This document shows positions 27,249-35,491 of a DNA stretch of 64,000 bases, piece after piece. Origin of the DNA: Cerasicoccus sp. TK19100. Lineage in GTDB: Bacteria; Verrucomicrobiota; Verrucomicrobiia; Opitutales; Cerasicoccaceae. Position numbers and translations under genes: made by a program. Every line of letters starts with the position of its first letter. Position 1 is the stretch's first letter. Where the stretch lies: contig NZ_JAPWDU010000005.1 in assembly GCF_027257155.1 (NCBI RefSeq), positions 124,001 through 188,000 of the forward strand, given 5' to 3'. A model generated the notes under the pieces. That model had not been told where the DNA came from. It ran no database searches and worked only from the letters and a program-made list of their open reading frames with translations.

Positions 27249-27841
27249 GTCTCATCGTAAAGACCTTTACCGGGCCGGGCATGGCCCAATACAAGGACGA
27301 CTTGGCGCGTCTGCGGATCACGGTCTTTCGCGATTTTCCCTACCTTTACGAAGGCACAATGGCGTACGAGGCCTCCTACTTGCAGCGCTATGTCGACTGC
27401 CCGGAGTGCCTCTTTGTACTGGTCTTTGACGGCGAAAAGGTGGTCGGTGCATCTACGGCACTGCCCATGGATTACGAGGCGGACGAATTTAAGAAGCCCT
27501 TTATAGACAATGGCTTCGATGTGCGCGATGTGTTTTACTTCGGCGAATCCGTGCTGCTGCCGGAATACCGGGGGCAGGGGATCGGGCACCGGTTTTTCGA
27601 CGAGCGTGAGGCGTTTGCGCGCAGCTTTGGCCGGTTTGAGCTGACGACATTTTGTGCGGTTGAGCGGCCGACCGATCACCCGCTACGCCCGGCGAAATAC
27701 CGCCCGCACGATGAGTTTTGGCGCAAGCGCGGCTACGAAAAGCGCCCTGAGCTTGCCACGACTTTTGATTGGCAAGACGTTGACCAGCCTGCGGAAACCG
27801 CGCACCCAATGGTGTTTTGGACGCGAGCGTTAGGGGCTTGA
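27245..27841 (+). CDS. GNAT family N-acetyltransferase
   Basis: 198 residues of the Gcn5-related fold. The acetyl-CoA loop is visible as [11 protein letters not shown] near 108-118, preceded by the beta strand [12 protein letters not shown] and followed by [11 protein letters not shown]. The N-terminal part (residues 1-60) is the usual substrate-side region. The start codon overlaps the trpB stop, so the two are co-translated, though the link to tryptophan biosynthesis is unclear. Its substrate cannot be predicted. Confidence 0.88.
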   Translation: MSLIVKTFTGPGMAQYKDDLARLRITVFRDFPYLYEGTMAYEASYLQRYVDCPECLFVLVFDGEKVVGASTALPMDYEADEFKKPFIDNGFDVRDVFYFGESVLLPEYRGQGIGHRFFDEREAFARSFGRFELTTFCAVERPTDHPLRPAKYRPHDEFWRKRGYEKRPELATTFDWQDVDQPAETAHPMVFWTRALGA

Positions 27842-27846
27842 TCCGC

Positions 27847-28485
27847 CTAACGCTGGCTTGCTTTTTCCCGGTGATTCAGCACGCGTTCGCGCTCGTGAAG
27901 TTCCTCGCGAAGCTGCTCGAGCTCGGTCTGGAGGACCTCCTGTTTCTGCGCTTTGTCGAAGAGTGAATTCTCGCTGATTTCGAGGAATTTCTCACGTTCT
28001 TCCAGAACCTGATGCGCTTCCATAATTGGCTTCTTCAACTCGTTGGCGAGTGCCTTGAGTGATTCGACCTCTTGTTTGAGAGCATCAACTTCTTCCTGAA
28101 GGGCGATAAACTCTTCGCTGGAAGCAACGTTGCCGGATGTCTTGGGTTCGAGGATGACAGGGTCTTCCTCTTCTTCAAGCTCTTCGGCATCAACTACATC
28201 GGGAATGCTGGTCGGGGTGTTAGGGATTTTGAGGCTGCCGCCTTTTTTATCCTTAGCCAGCTTGAATTCGGAGGGGTCGCGTTCGAATATGATCCATTCG
28301 GCGTCCTCATCGTCTGCATTACTGATGTGCAGGACGGATATCTGGGATGCGGGGAATTGTTCCTTAACTTTGCTGACGTCCGGGAGGGAGGCCAGATTGT
28401 CTTGAACTTCACCGTCTACGGCAACCCACCAGGAGTCTTCCTCGTCGTGGTTGAGCATCCACTGCTGAAGTTCTTTTAATGTCAT
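27847..28485 (-). CDS. Hypothetical protein with GYF-like N-terminus and coiled coil
   Basis: 212 residues. Residues 1-75 contain WWVAVDGEVQDNL and VLHISNADDEDAEWIIF, a small alpha/beta domain with a Trp pair reminiscent of GYF-2/DUF4339-type modules, here without certainty. Residues about 85-110 are a Glu/Asp-rich linker and 120-212 a long coiled coil (LQEEVDALKQEVESLKALAN, EELHERERVLNHREK). It is likely cytoplasmic and oligomeric, perhaps a structural or scaffold protein. It converges on the GNAT gene, with 5 bp between the stops. Confidence 0.7.
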   Translation of the reverse strand: MTLKELQQWMLNHDEEDSWWVAVDGEVQDNLASLPDVSKVKEQFPASQISVLHISNADDEDAEWIIFERDPSEFKLAKDKKGGSLKIPNTPTSIPDVVDAEELEEEEDPVILEPKTSGNVASSEEFIALQEEVDALKQEVESLKALANELKKPIMEAHQVLEEREKFLEISENSLFDKAQKQEVLQTELEQLREELHERERVLNHREKASQR

Positions 28486-28587
28486 TGGGGAGAGAAATAT
28501 TTATGCGTCTACGAGTTTAACGCTTTGATTCTAACGGCAATTTAAAGTTTAGCTTTAGTGAAAGCGACAAAAAATGCCTTGTAAAGA

Positions 28588-29676
28588 CTAAGAATAAAAC
28601 CCACCCCCCAAAAGCATATCACCTTGGTAGATAGCACAGACTTGACCCGTGGCTAAAGCGCGCTGTGACTCCTTAAAGTGGATGCTTGCGCAGCCGTTTT
28701 CAGCGGGGCGGAATTCCACCGGAGTCGGCGGGTCACGGTAGCGGGCGCGGGCCTGCAATTCGCGTGCCTCGGAGACGGGCTGGTTGATCCAGCTAAGGCG
28801 CTCCAGCGCGAAGTCCTGCCCCCAAAGGCCAGGACTGTCCCGGTGATCAAAGGCAATGAGTAACTGGTTGGTATCGAAGTCTTTACCGACGACTACGAAG
28901 TGCTCGTTGTCGGTGTTACTGGGCACGCCAATGCCCTGGCGCTGGCCGAGGGTGAAGTGGTGCAGGCCCTGGTGTTCGCCGAGCACTTTTTTATCACTGG
29001 CGCGGACGATTTCACCCGGACGATCGGGGATGAAATGCCGCAAAAACTCGTTAATGTTCACTTTGCCGAGGAAGCAAATTCCCTGGCTGTCTTTGCGGGC
29101 GGCGTTAGGCAGCTGATGTTTGCGGGCCAGTTCACGGACTTCCGGCTTGAGCAACTCGCCAATGGGGAAAAGCGCATCGCGCAGTTGTTCCTGGCGAACG
29201 AGGGCGAGGAAATACGATTGGTCCTTGTTCGGATCGAGGCCGGAAAGGAGGTCGCAGGAACCGTCGTCGTTCACGGCGCGGCGGCAATAGTGGCCGGTCG
29301 CGACGGCGTCGAAGCCGTTGTCCCGCGCGTAGTTACGGAACACGCCAAACTTCATCTCGCGGTTGCACATGATGTCGGGGTTCGGCGTGATGCCACGGCG
29401 GTAGCCCTCGACGAGGTATTCCACGACGCGGTCGCGGTAGTCCTGAATCAGGTTGACGACTTCAAAATCGATGCCCAGGTGCGCGGCGACGGCCTTGGCC
29501 TGGCGGATGTCTTCCTCCCACGGGCAGTCAGCGAGGATGTCGCTGCCTTCCTCGTTCATCCAGGTGCGCATGTAGGCGGCCGACACCGCGTAGCCCTGCT
29601 CTTTGAGTAGGAGGGCGGCGACTGCGCTATCCACGCCGCCGGAAAGGGCGACCAGTATTCTCTTGGGCTGTGTCAT
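28588..29676 (-). CDS. mnmA: tRNA-specific 2-thiouridylase
   Basis: 362 residues, standard MnmA length. The P-loop is [13 protein letters not shown] near residue 11, the first catalytic cysteine lies in [13 protein letters not shown] and the second in SQGICFLG. MnmA transfers sulfur to uridine 34 of Lys, Glu and Gln tRNAs. The C-terminal OB-like domain (about 290-362) ends with [14 protein letters not shown]. It is transcribed on the minus strand; the pqiB gene upstream is 53 bp away, so a shared transcript is possible but not shown. Confidence 0.97.
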   Translation of the reverse strand: MTQPKRILVALSGGVDSAVAALLLKEQGYAVSAAYMRTWMNEEGSDILADCPWEEDIRQAKAVAAHLGIDFEVVNLIQDYRDRVVEYLVEGYRRGITPNPDIMCNREMKFGVFRNYARDNGFDAVATGHYCRRAVNDDGSCDLLSGLDPNKDQSYFLALVRQEQLRDALFPIGELLKPEVRELARKHQLPNAARKDSQGICFLGKVNINEFLRHFIPDRPGEIVRASDKKVLGEHQGLHHFTLGQRQGIGVPSNTDNEHFVVVGKDFDTNQLLIAFDHRDSPGLWGQDFALERLSWINQPVSEARELQARARYRDPPTPVEFRPAENGCASIHFKESQRALATGQVCAIYQGDMLLGGGFYS

Positions 29677-29729
29677 GGAAAAGGCGGAACCATAGCAAGC
29701 TTCGCCGCCGAATCAAGCGCAGGGCTGCG

Positions 29730-30761
29730 TTAGCGATGGTGCCCAGGCGGGCTGACCGGCATTTTGACCTCTGGCTGGTTCTCGTCTTTAACTGCCTCGG
29801 TACCCGCCGGTTGGGCGACCGTGTCGGCGTTGGCCGGGGTGAGGTCGGCAGCGCCGGAAGCCTTCGCGAGGGAAGATATTTTCTCGGAAATCTGAATGTC
29901 GGGCGACCATTTCGTCCACTCGTCCTCTGGTTCATCGTAGAGCTTAAACACGGTGTTGTCGCTAACGGCGGCACCCATCTCGTCGTTGGGGGGCGTGGCG
30001 AGGGAGACGCCGCCCTTCAGGATTGCGGCGAGGGACTCGGTTTGCACCTTGGCACCAAACAGGCCGAGGCTCATGCCGATGCCCGAGGCGTTCCAGAAGC
30101 GGGTGTTTTCGCGAATGAGCGGCGTGTATTCCTCCTTGATGTGAACGTGGGCGTGGACGGTGCGCGAGTCACTGGCGAGGTAAACCTGGTCGACTTCGCC
30201 AATCTGGAATTCGCGGTAATAAACAGGATCGCCCGTGGTGAGGGAGCCCAGCTTCTCCGCCTGCAAAATGATGTTTAGCCCGGGCTCGCGGGGGCCGGCG
30301 GGCGGTTGCTCGGGCAGGCCGACGTATTCCTTGACCAGCTGGCCGCCTTTGCCCGGAGCCACGCCGATGTAGTTGCCACTGATCAGCGTGTCCAAGCCGC
30401 GCACGCCGCCAATGCCGATCTGCGGGCTTACGACCCAGAACGCCGCGCCCTCGGTGGCCAGACCGGCCGCGCTCTTGTCCAGGCGGGCCTTGACGACGAC
30501 CTTGGAGAGCTTTTCGTCGAGGCGAACTTTCTCCACTAGGCCGACTTTGACGCCGAGGTATTGAATCTCGGTTTTTCCCGCGACGAGGCCGGAACCGTCC
30601 GTGAAGGTGATCTCGATTTCCGGTCCGCGCGAGGCATAGCTGTGATAGGCCAGCCAACCGGCGATCAGCAGCGCAGCGATGGGCACGATCCACACGATCG
30701 AGAACCGGTGGTGCTCGGTGATGACCACATCGGGCAGGGAGTCTTTGTCTTTCTTATCCAT
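29730..30761 (-). CDS. MCE/PqiB-like lipid transport protein (two MCE domains)
   Basis: 343 residues: a short cytoplasmic leader, one membrane helix (IVWIVPIAALLIAGWLAYH) at about 23-42, then two MCE domains. The first is EIEITFTDGSGLVAGKTEIQ with KVGLVEKV; the second LNIILQAEKLGSLTTGDPV with FQIGEVDQV. The C-terminal 70 residues are a Pro/Ala-rich tail. MCE proteins form hexameric tunnels for lipids between the membranes. E. coli PqiB has three MCE domains, so this is a shorter version. It follows two PqiA-like genes on the same strand. No pqiC-like lipoprotein is seen. Confidence 0.85.
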   Translation of the reverse strand: MDKKDKDSLPDVVITEHHRFSIVWIVPIAALLIAGWLAYHSYASRGPEIEITFTDGSGLVAGKTEIQYLGVKVGLVEKVRLDEKLSKVVVKARLDKSAAGLATEGAAFWVVSPQIGIGGVRGLDTLISGNYIGVAPGKGGQLVKEYVGLPEQPPAGPREPGLNIILQAEKLGSLTTGDPVYYREFQIGEVDQVYLASDSRTVHAHVHIKEEYTPLIRENTRFWNASGIGMSLGLFGAKVQTESLAAILKGGVSLATPPNDEMGAAVSDNTVFKLYDEPEDEWTKWSPDIQISEKISSLAKASGAADLTPANADTVAQPAGTEAVKDENQPEVKMPVSPPGHHR

Positions 30762-30776
30762 AGTAGAAACAGTGAG

Positions 30777-31400
30777 TTAGCGTTCCGCGCGATCCCAGAT
30801 CAGGCGCGGGTCAAAGGTTTGGGCAGCGAACATGGTGACAATCACCACGGAGGCGAAAAACACGGCCCCGATATCCGGGCTGATCGTTGCGACCTGGCCG
30901 AGGTTAACGACCGCGATCAGGATCGACACCAGGAACACATCTAGCATCGACCAGCGGCCAATTAGCTCAATGATGCGGTAAAGCCGCGTGCGATCCTTGG
31001 TGCGGGTGTGGTGGCCGCGCTGCACGGTGAAGAGCAGGTAAGCCAGGCCAATGAGCTTGGCCAGCGGCACCGTGATGCTGGCGCAGAGGACCAGCAGGCC
31101 GATCGCCCACATGCCGCTTTGGAACAGCTCGACAACGCCCGACATGATGGTGTCGGATTCGGCATTGCCCACCATGTTAAAGGTCATGACGGGGTAGAGG
31201 TTCGCCGGGATGTAGAGCACGAAGCCCGCGATAACGAGCGCCCAGGTGCGGGAAATCATGCGGTCTTTGCGGCTCTCTATCTTGCCCCCGCAGGTGGGGC
31301 AGGCCATCTTGCCCCGGTGCTCGGCGGGCGGTTGCGAGAGCTGGCCGCAGGTTTCGCAGGCGATAAGGCCATGGCTGCGGGCGGTTTGGCGCGCGCTCAT
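30777..31400 (-). CDS. PqiA-like membrane protein, half-size (second copy)
   Basis: 207 residues with a zinc-ribbon at the N-terminus (C15, C18, C34, C37: ACETC and ACPTC) followed by four membrane helices containing the PqiA phrase IPANLYPVMTF and GRWSMLDVFLVSIL. Full-length PqiA joins two such modules in about 420 residues; here each is a separate gene. The ATG at 31400 overlaps the upstream stop by 4 bases (ATGA), so the two halves are co-translated and probably pair. The longer upstream ORF reading is rejected because it lies over the neighbour. Confidence 0.87.
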   Translation of the reverse strand: MSARQTARSHGLIACETCGQLSQPPAEHRGKMACPTCGGKIESRKDRMISRTWALVIAGFVLYIPANLYPVMTFNMVGNAESDTIMSGVVELFQSGMWAIGLLVLCASITVPLAKLIGLAYLLFTVQRGHHTRTKDRTRLYRIIELIGRWSMLDVFLVSILIAVVNLGQVATISPDIGAVFFASVVIVTMFAAQTFDPRLIWDRAER

Positions 31401-32038
31401 TGGCGGCCTCCTTGCTTGTGCCGGGCGTAGCGGTCCCAGAGCAGGGTGGGGTCGAAGCTGATGCTCGCCATCACCGTGAAAATTAACACCCCGCCCAAGC
31501 AATACAAACCGACGCCAGGATCGACTTCGGCCAAGTCTGCCAGCTTCACGAAAGTCACCAGGCAGGCCAGCAGGTAAACATCGATCATGGCCCAGCGGTT
31601 GAGCATCTGTGTGAGCCGCAGGCGCTTGGGGAACCACGCCGGGTAGCGCCCCATGAGCGAGCTACCAGTCACCGCGGCCATGCCGAGCATAAATACCAGC
31701 GGGAAGACCACGCTCGTTAAAAACACCAACAGTGCAATACCGGGCATGTGGTAGTGGAGCAAGTCAAAGGGGCCGGAGATCAAGTCGTTTTGGTTCTTAA
31801 TCCCGTAGCTGCTCACGGCGACCAGTGGGTAAATATTGGCCGGGATGAAGAGCACCAGTCCGCCAAGCGAGAACGCCAGCGTGCGTTGCAGGGAGTTCGG
31901 GTTGTGCGCAAACAGCTTATGCCCGCACGCGCCGCAGAGGCCGTCCGCCTGGTGTGGGTTATCCGGCCGCTGGTGTAGTGCGTCACAGCTTGGGCAAGCC
32001 AGCCATTCGCGCCCCGTCTGTAGCCCCCGCTCGTTCAT
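31397..32038 (-). CDS. PqiA-like membrane protein, half-size (first copy)
   Basis: 213 residues with the same plan as its partner: zinc ribbon (C15, C18, C35, C38) and four helices with IPANIYPLVAV and NRWAMIDVYLLACL. It is the first gene of a pqiA-pqiA-pqiB unit that should build an inner-membrane complex moving lipids with the MCE protein. Expression is expected under envelope stress or paraquat-like conditions in relatives; this is family knowledge, not seen here. Confidence 0.87.
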   Translation of the reverse strand: MNERGLQTGREWLACPSCDALHQRPDNPHQADGLCGACGHKLFAHNPNSLQRTLAFSLGGLVLFIPANIYPLVAVSSYGIKNQNDLISGPFDLLHYHMPGIALLVFLTSVVFPLVFMLGMAAVTGSSLMGRYPAWFPKRLRLTQMLNRWAMIDVYLLACLVTFVKLADLAEVDPGVGLYCLGGVLIFTVMASISFDPTLLWDRYARHKQGGRQ

Positions 32039-32094
32039 GGAGGCTACTAAAAATAATCACGGGGCGTCGCGCAATCCGTTATTTCTGCGCGGGC

Positions 32095-33132
32095 TTACTT
32101 CTCCTTGTCGAAGGCGGCGTCGAAGGCGACGTCGCTGGTGGGGAAGTCGACGCTGCGGACGAACTCTGCGGCTTCGGCGGCGCCGTGGAAGCGGTCCATG
32201 CGGATGTCTTCCCATTCTACCGAAAGCGGGCCGACGTAGCCGATGTCGTTCAGGGCGACGATAATGTCCTCAAACATGATGTCGCCATGGCCGAGCGAGC
32301 GGAAGTCCCAGTAGCGGCGTGGGTCGCCGAAATCGGTGTGGCCGCCGAATACGCCGACGTCGCCATTGCCGTGGTCCCACCAGACGTCCTTCATGTGGCA
32401 GTGGTAGATGCGGTCCTTGAAGGTGCGGATAAACTTCACGTAGTCCACGCCCTGGTAGCCCAGGTGGGACGGGTCGTAGTTGAAGCCAAAGCGCTTGTGG
32501 CCCTTGAGCGCCTTGATCGCGCGCTCGGCGCTGGCGATGTCGAAGGCGATTTCCGTCGGGTGAACTTCCAGAGCGAAGTTGACGTTTACCTTGTCGAAGG
32601 CGTCGAGGATGGGCTTCCAGCGAGTGGCGAAATCCTTAAAGCCGTCTTCGATCATCTTCGGCGTGATGGGTGGGAAGGAGTAGAGCAGGTGCCAGATGCT
32701 GGAGCCGGTGAAGCCGTTGACGACGGCGGGCAGCTTGCTCTTGTCGACGCCCTTGGGCTTGGCGTCCATGAACTTGCGGCAGGCCTTGGCGGTGGCGATC
32801 ATTTCCTTGGCCGCGCGCTTGCGGACGCCTTCGGGCTTGCCGTCGCCCCAGACGTAGTCGGGGATGATGCTCTTGTGGCGCTCGTCAATCAGGTCGCACA
32901 CGGCCTGGCCGACGAGGTGGTTGGAAATGGCGTAGCAGGACAGGCCGTGATCGGCGAGCAGCTCCCATTTTTCCTTTAAATACGTTTTCTTGCCGGCCTG
33001 GGAGACGTCGAAATGGTCGCCCCAGCAGGCGAGCTCGACGCCATCGTAGCCCATGTCTTTGATCTTGGGCGCAAGCGTTTCCAGGGATAAATCGGCCCAC
33101 TGGCCGGTGAAGAGAGTGACGGGTCGGGACAT
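32095..33132 (-). CDS. Sugar phosphate isomerase/epimerase (AP-endonuclease-2-like TIM barrel)
   Basis: 345 residues of the xylose-isomerase-like TIM-barrel superfamily. Metal ligands are suggested by E in [10 protein letters not shown] in [12 protein letters not shown] in IYHCHMKDV and E in SVEWEDIR. The N-terminal [18 protein letters not shown] is typical of the subgroup found in sugar-acid or myo-inositol-type catabolism. ATG 33132 fits the conserved start; an upstream TTG-type extension is unsupported. Monocistronic here. A 23-bp-period repeat array lies 155 bp upstream of its start. Confidence 0.85.
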   Translation of the reverse strand: MSRPVTLFTGQWADLSLETLAPKIKDMGYDGVELACWGDHFDVSQAGKKTYLKEKWELLADHGLSCYAISNHLVGQAVCDLIDERHKSIIPDYVWGDGKPEGVRKRAAKEMIATAKACRKFMDAKPKGVDKSKLPAVVNGFTGSSIWHLLYSFPPITPKMIEDGFKDFATRWKPILDAFDKVNVNFALEVHPTEIAFDIASAERAIKALKGHKRFGFNYDPSHLGYQGVDYVKFIRTFKDRIYHCHMKDVWWDHGNGDVGVFGGHTDFGDPRRYWDFRSLGHGDIMFEDIIVALNDIGYVGPLSVEWEDIRMDRFHGAAEAAEFVRSVDFPTSDVAFDAAFDKEK

Positions 33133-33287
33133 GACAGCAGGGGGTTGCGTGTTATAATGTGCGGGTTTGCTTAACCAACCTCGTTTCAACGCCTTTCCTG
33201 CGTTTAATCAACTTCAAAGACGGAAAAATGATCCCCAGCGCGAGTTTCTCGGTCGCCCGGCGGGTGCGTTGGGGAAGTGCTCCGGCA

Positions 33288-33448
33288 GCGGCCCGGAGTT
33301 TCCCTATGGGCAAACTGTCAGTTTGCCCATAGGTTTCGCGACAGTTTGCCTAGGTGTTTCGTGCCAGTTTGCCCCTAGGCTTCGTGCCTCGAAACCTAGG
33401 TGTTTCGCGACACAATACCTCTAGGTTTCGTGTCACGAAAGGTATGGG
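33288..33448. repeat. Degenerate tandem array with 23-bp period and a perfect 15-bp hairpin
   Basis: Units start at 33311, 33334, 33357, 33380, 33403 and 33426, exactly 23 bp apart, and share TTTCG(C/T)G at the start, CAGTTTGCC in the centre of several, and CTAGG or TAGG(TG) at the end. At 33303-33333 the two arms CCTATGGGCAAACTG and CAGTTTGCCCATAGG pair perfectly around one base. The period matches the array at 16146, though the sequence differs. The rest of 33133-33702 (about 570 bp) holds no gene I can support; a short inverted repeat GTGTTAT/ATAACAC lies at 33614-33630. Confidence 0.8.
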
Positions 33449-33702
33449 GGAACTGGCGGGGGAGGCTATGTGGCAATAACATGAAAGATGAAATAGCAAG
33501 CACTGCTAAAATTAATCTATCCCCGATATGCTGGAACCATGGCGAACTAACCCTTTGTGGCCATTTTGTGCATACGGAATGCAGCGATTTTTTTCTCAGT
33601 TCGTAAGTTTTAGGTGTTATCAAATAACACTGTGAGGCGAAAAAAACAAACTAATGTCACGTTTAACTTGACGTGTTGTTTTTAACATTTCAAGTCTAGA
33701 GC

Positions 33703-34215
33703 ATGATCACAGAAAAACGCATCACATCAGTCATCAATACCGCGATGGAGAAAATCTCTATCGCTGCCTCCAATCGGGACACATCGGAAATCACAAAATT
33801 CACAAGAATAGCAGAAGACGCGGAGAAACTAAAAAGTAAGCTCAGCAACATGCTACTGAGCCTTGAAGTTCTGGAATCAGAAGTGTCTTCGAAAAAGAAA
33901 ATCACACACGAGACCCCTAGTGAAAATCTTCGAAACTTCCGAATTAGAGTCTCGCAAGGAATGATTAATCAGAATTTACTCACATTCACTCAACAGGTGA
34001 AATTTGGAGAAATAAAAGTAGGAGAAGTCTTACGCGTTAAGACATCAGAAGGAGGCCTGTTTAAATCAGAGATCTTGTCCCAAGGAAATAAATTAAGGGA
34101 AAGAGGACAAGTAGGGGAATTCTACAAGAAAGCTGGAATCAAAGCAGACGACTTCGTAGAATTGATAGAACAAAAGCCATCAGAATGGTATTTGAGACCA
34201 CACGTAAAAAACTAA
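33703..34215 (+). CDS. Hypothetical protein, candidate integron cassette gene
   Basis: 170 residues, not recognised. The first half is helical and charged (AAS repeats, ESEVSSKKKI); the second half has VKFGEIKVGEVLRVKT and YKKAGIKADDFVELIEQ, giving a small beta-rich domain that resembles a DNA-binding or restriction-associated fold, but this is only an impression. Codon use and base composition are clearly more AT-rich than the chromosome around it. The stop codon is followed after 2 bases by an attC-like site (34218-34272), the layout of an integron gene cassette. Confidence 0.6.
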   Translation: MITEKRITSVINTAMEKISIAASNRDTSEITKFTRIAEDAEKLKSKLSNMLLSLEVLESEVSSKKKITHETPSENLRNFRIRVSQGMINQNLLTFTQQVKFGEIKVGEVLRVKTSEGGLFKSEILSQGNKLRERGQVGEFYKKAGIKADDFVELIEQKPSEWYLRPHVKN

Positions 34216-34217
34216 AG

Positions 34218-34272
34218 GCCTAACCAGGCGTGAGAGGCAAGGCCTGTGGCGCGCCTTCACTCGACGTTGTAT
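34218..34272 (+). other. Integron attC-like recombination site
   Basis: Parts in order: R'' core GCCTAAC (34218-34224); 5-base spacer CAGGC; L'' GTGAGAGGC (34230-34238); 14-base loop; L' GCCTTCAC (34253-34260); 5-base spacer TCGAC; R' core GTTGTAT (34266-34272). L'' pairs with L' except for one extra G (34234), as in the extrahelical base that sets strand polarity in attC. R'' fits RYYYAAC exactly; R' keeps the essential GTT but departs from RRRY. It lies 2 bases after a stop codon. No integrase is in the window. Confidence 0.55.
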
Positions 34273-34321
34273 GAAAAGTTAAGATTGAGAAATTTTGGGG
34301 CTTAGCTAGTGTGGAGTTATT

Positions 34322-34504
34322 ATGAACGCTCGATACATTACGTCTGAAGACGGCAGCAGGACTGATGTGGTGATCTCTCTTGCTGATTATGAGGCTCTTA
34401 TGGAGGACCTTCAGGATTTGGCGGTCATCGCAGAGCGCAGAAATGAGCCGTCTGTTCCGCTCGAAGAAGTCGTAACGAAACTGAAAGAGGATGGGCTCTT
34501 ATAG
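34322..34504 (+). CDS. Antitoxin of a RelBE/ParDE-type toxin-antitoxin pair
   Basis: 60 residues with the Phd/YefM-like opening (YITSEDGSRTDVVISLADYE ALMEDLQDL, a beta strand then helix) and an acidic C-terminal tail that would wrap the toxin. It is expected to bind its promoter and neutralise the toxin. The gene ends 14 bases inside the toxin gene, the classical coupling. Just upstream lies the attC-like site, so the pair may have arrived as a cassette, but no second attC is found after it. Confidence 0.8.
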   Translation: MNARYITSEDGSRTDVVISLADYEALMEDLQDLAVIAERRNEPSVPLEEVVTKLKEDGLL

Positions 34505-34751
34505 CGTCCGGCTTAAACGATCGGCGGAAAAGGATTTACGTCGAATTGAGAAGTCGAGAGTTCCAAGCATTATCGTCGCGATACAAGGTCTTGGACAGAA
34601 CCCGAGGCCCGAGGGTAGCCGCAAGTTGGTCGGCTCAGAAAGCTCATATCGAATTCGGATTGGCGATTATCGGGTCGTATATCTGATTGAAGATACCATC
34701 TGCATCGTTGAGGTCGAACGGGTGCGTCATCGGAAGGATGTTTACCGATAA
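34491..34751 (+). CDS. RelE/ParE superfamily toxin
   Basis: 86 residues. The family fold is visible: SYSVRLKRSAEKDLRRIEK at the start, the middle PRPEGSRKLVG, the strand YRIRIGDYRVVYLIED and the C-terminal VERVRHRKDVYR with the basic active-site residues. RelE toxins cut mRNA on the ribosome; ParE toxins act on gyrase, so the activity needs testing, though the RHRKDVYR ending favours RelE. It overlaps the antitoxin by 14 bases. Downstream 34752-34896 shows no gene. Confidence 0.87.
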   Translation: MGSYSVRLKRSAEKDLRRIEKSRVPSIIVAIQGLGQNPRPEGSRKLVGSESSYRIRIGDYRVVYLIEDTICIVEVERVRHRKDVYR

Positions 34752-34896
34752 GTTCGATGCAGTTGCTGGAGGATGGATTTTAGTGCTGAAAAGGGGTTCG
34801 GATATCCGCATGGACCGCGCTGGGCGGGCATCTGCAATTTTAAACTGGCCAATTCCGGCTGTGGGCACTTTAGTGCGCGGCTTTGCTTGAGTAAAT

Positions 34897-35310
34897 ATGA
34901 GTCTGCATATCGATATTGACAACGTAGTTGCCGTGGCGTCCGAGAACGCTGAACAGCGCCAAGCCGCCTTCGATGCGGTGAAGCAGATTGCCGAAGAAGC
35001 CGGTGACAAGGTGCAGACCAGCGATGACCGCATTTTCTTTCACTGTGAGTGGGAGCCGCCCTTCAAGGCGCTGAAAAAGCTCTCCAAGGAGATGCCCGAC
35101 GTGGTTTTCACGCTCTGGGCAGACGCCTTTAAGGAGCATCACTGGATCTGCAAAGTCCAGTATGTCGCCGGCAAGGGGGACGAGCAGACGCTGTCCCGCA
35201 TCGATGACGAGTTTCCGGGCGTGTTCCAGGAAATCTTCGGCTGCGACGAAGGCACCTGGGAAAAAGACAACAAAGCACCATTCTTGCCTTGGTTTCCAGA
35301 TGCTCGGTAA
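34897..35310 (+). CDS. Hypothetical protein with YubB/Api92-like features
   Basis: 137 residues, not firmly assigned. The stretch FHCEWEPPFKALKKLSKEMPDVVFTLWA resembles the ferredoxin-like YubB/Api92 domain found on plasmids and phages. No signal peptide or membrane helix; the fold appears alpha/beta with many acidic residues. It sits after the toxin gene and before the direct repeats at 35372, so it may belong to the same acquired patch. Function unknown. Confidence 0.6.
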   Translation: MSLHIDIDNVVAVASENAEQRQAAFDAVKQIAEEAGDKVQTSDDRIFFHCEWEPPFKALKKLSKEMPDVVFTLWADAFKEHHWICKVQYVAGKGDEQTLSRIDDEFPGVFQEIFGCDEGTWEKDNKAPFLPWFPDAR

Positions 35311-35371
35311 GTGAGCAGTGAGCAAATTAAAAATTAAAGAGAAGAGGGCGCTTAGGCTCCTCATCTATCGC

Positions 35372-35443
35372 GGTGGCTTGCCTGTAGTCTGCGCCCTACC
35401 TTTTCGGAACAGAGGTGGCTTGCCTGTAGTCAGCGCCCTACCT
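35372..35443. repeat. Pair of direct 30-bp repeats, 42 bp apart
   Basis: Two copies of a 30-base sequence starting GGTGGCTTGCCTGTAGTC and ending GCGCCCTACCT lie at 35372-35401 and 35414-35443, differing at one position. They sit between the orphan gene and the adenylate cyclase gene. They resemble members of a short dispersed intergenic family; only two copies are visible here. Confidence 0.7.
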
Positions 35444-35491
35444 GTGAATATCGGGCGCTTTAATTTGTTCACTTCAATTTGCTAACTCCCA

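Noticed and set aside
31954-32979. A 341-codon plus-strand frame opposite the sugar isomerase/epimerase
   Set aside because: Its sequence is mostly Val, Ala, Glu, Asp and Gly in the pattern of an antisense frame, and the opposite strand carries a well-supported enzyme.
33481-33606. A 41-codon ORF after the second 23-bp array
   Set aside because: No recognisable feature or hydrophobic segment, poor start context, and AT-rich non-coding surroundings.
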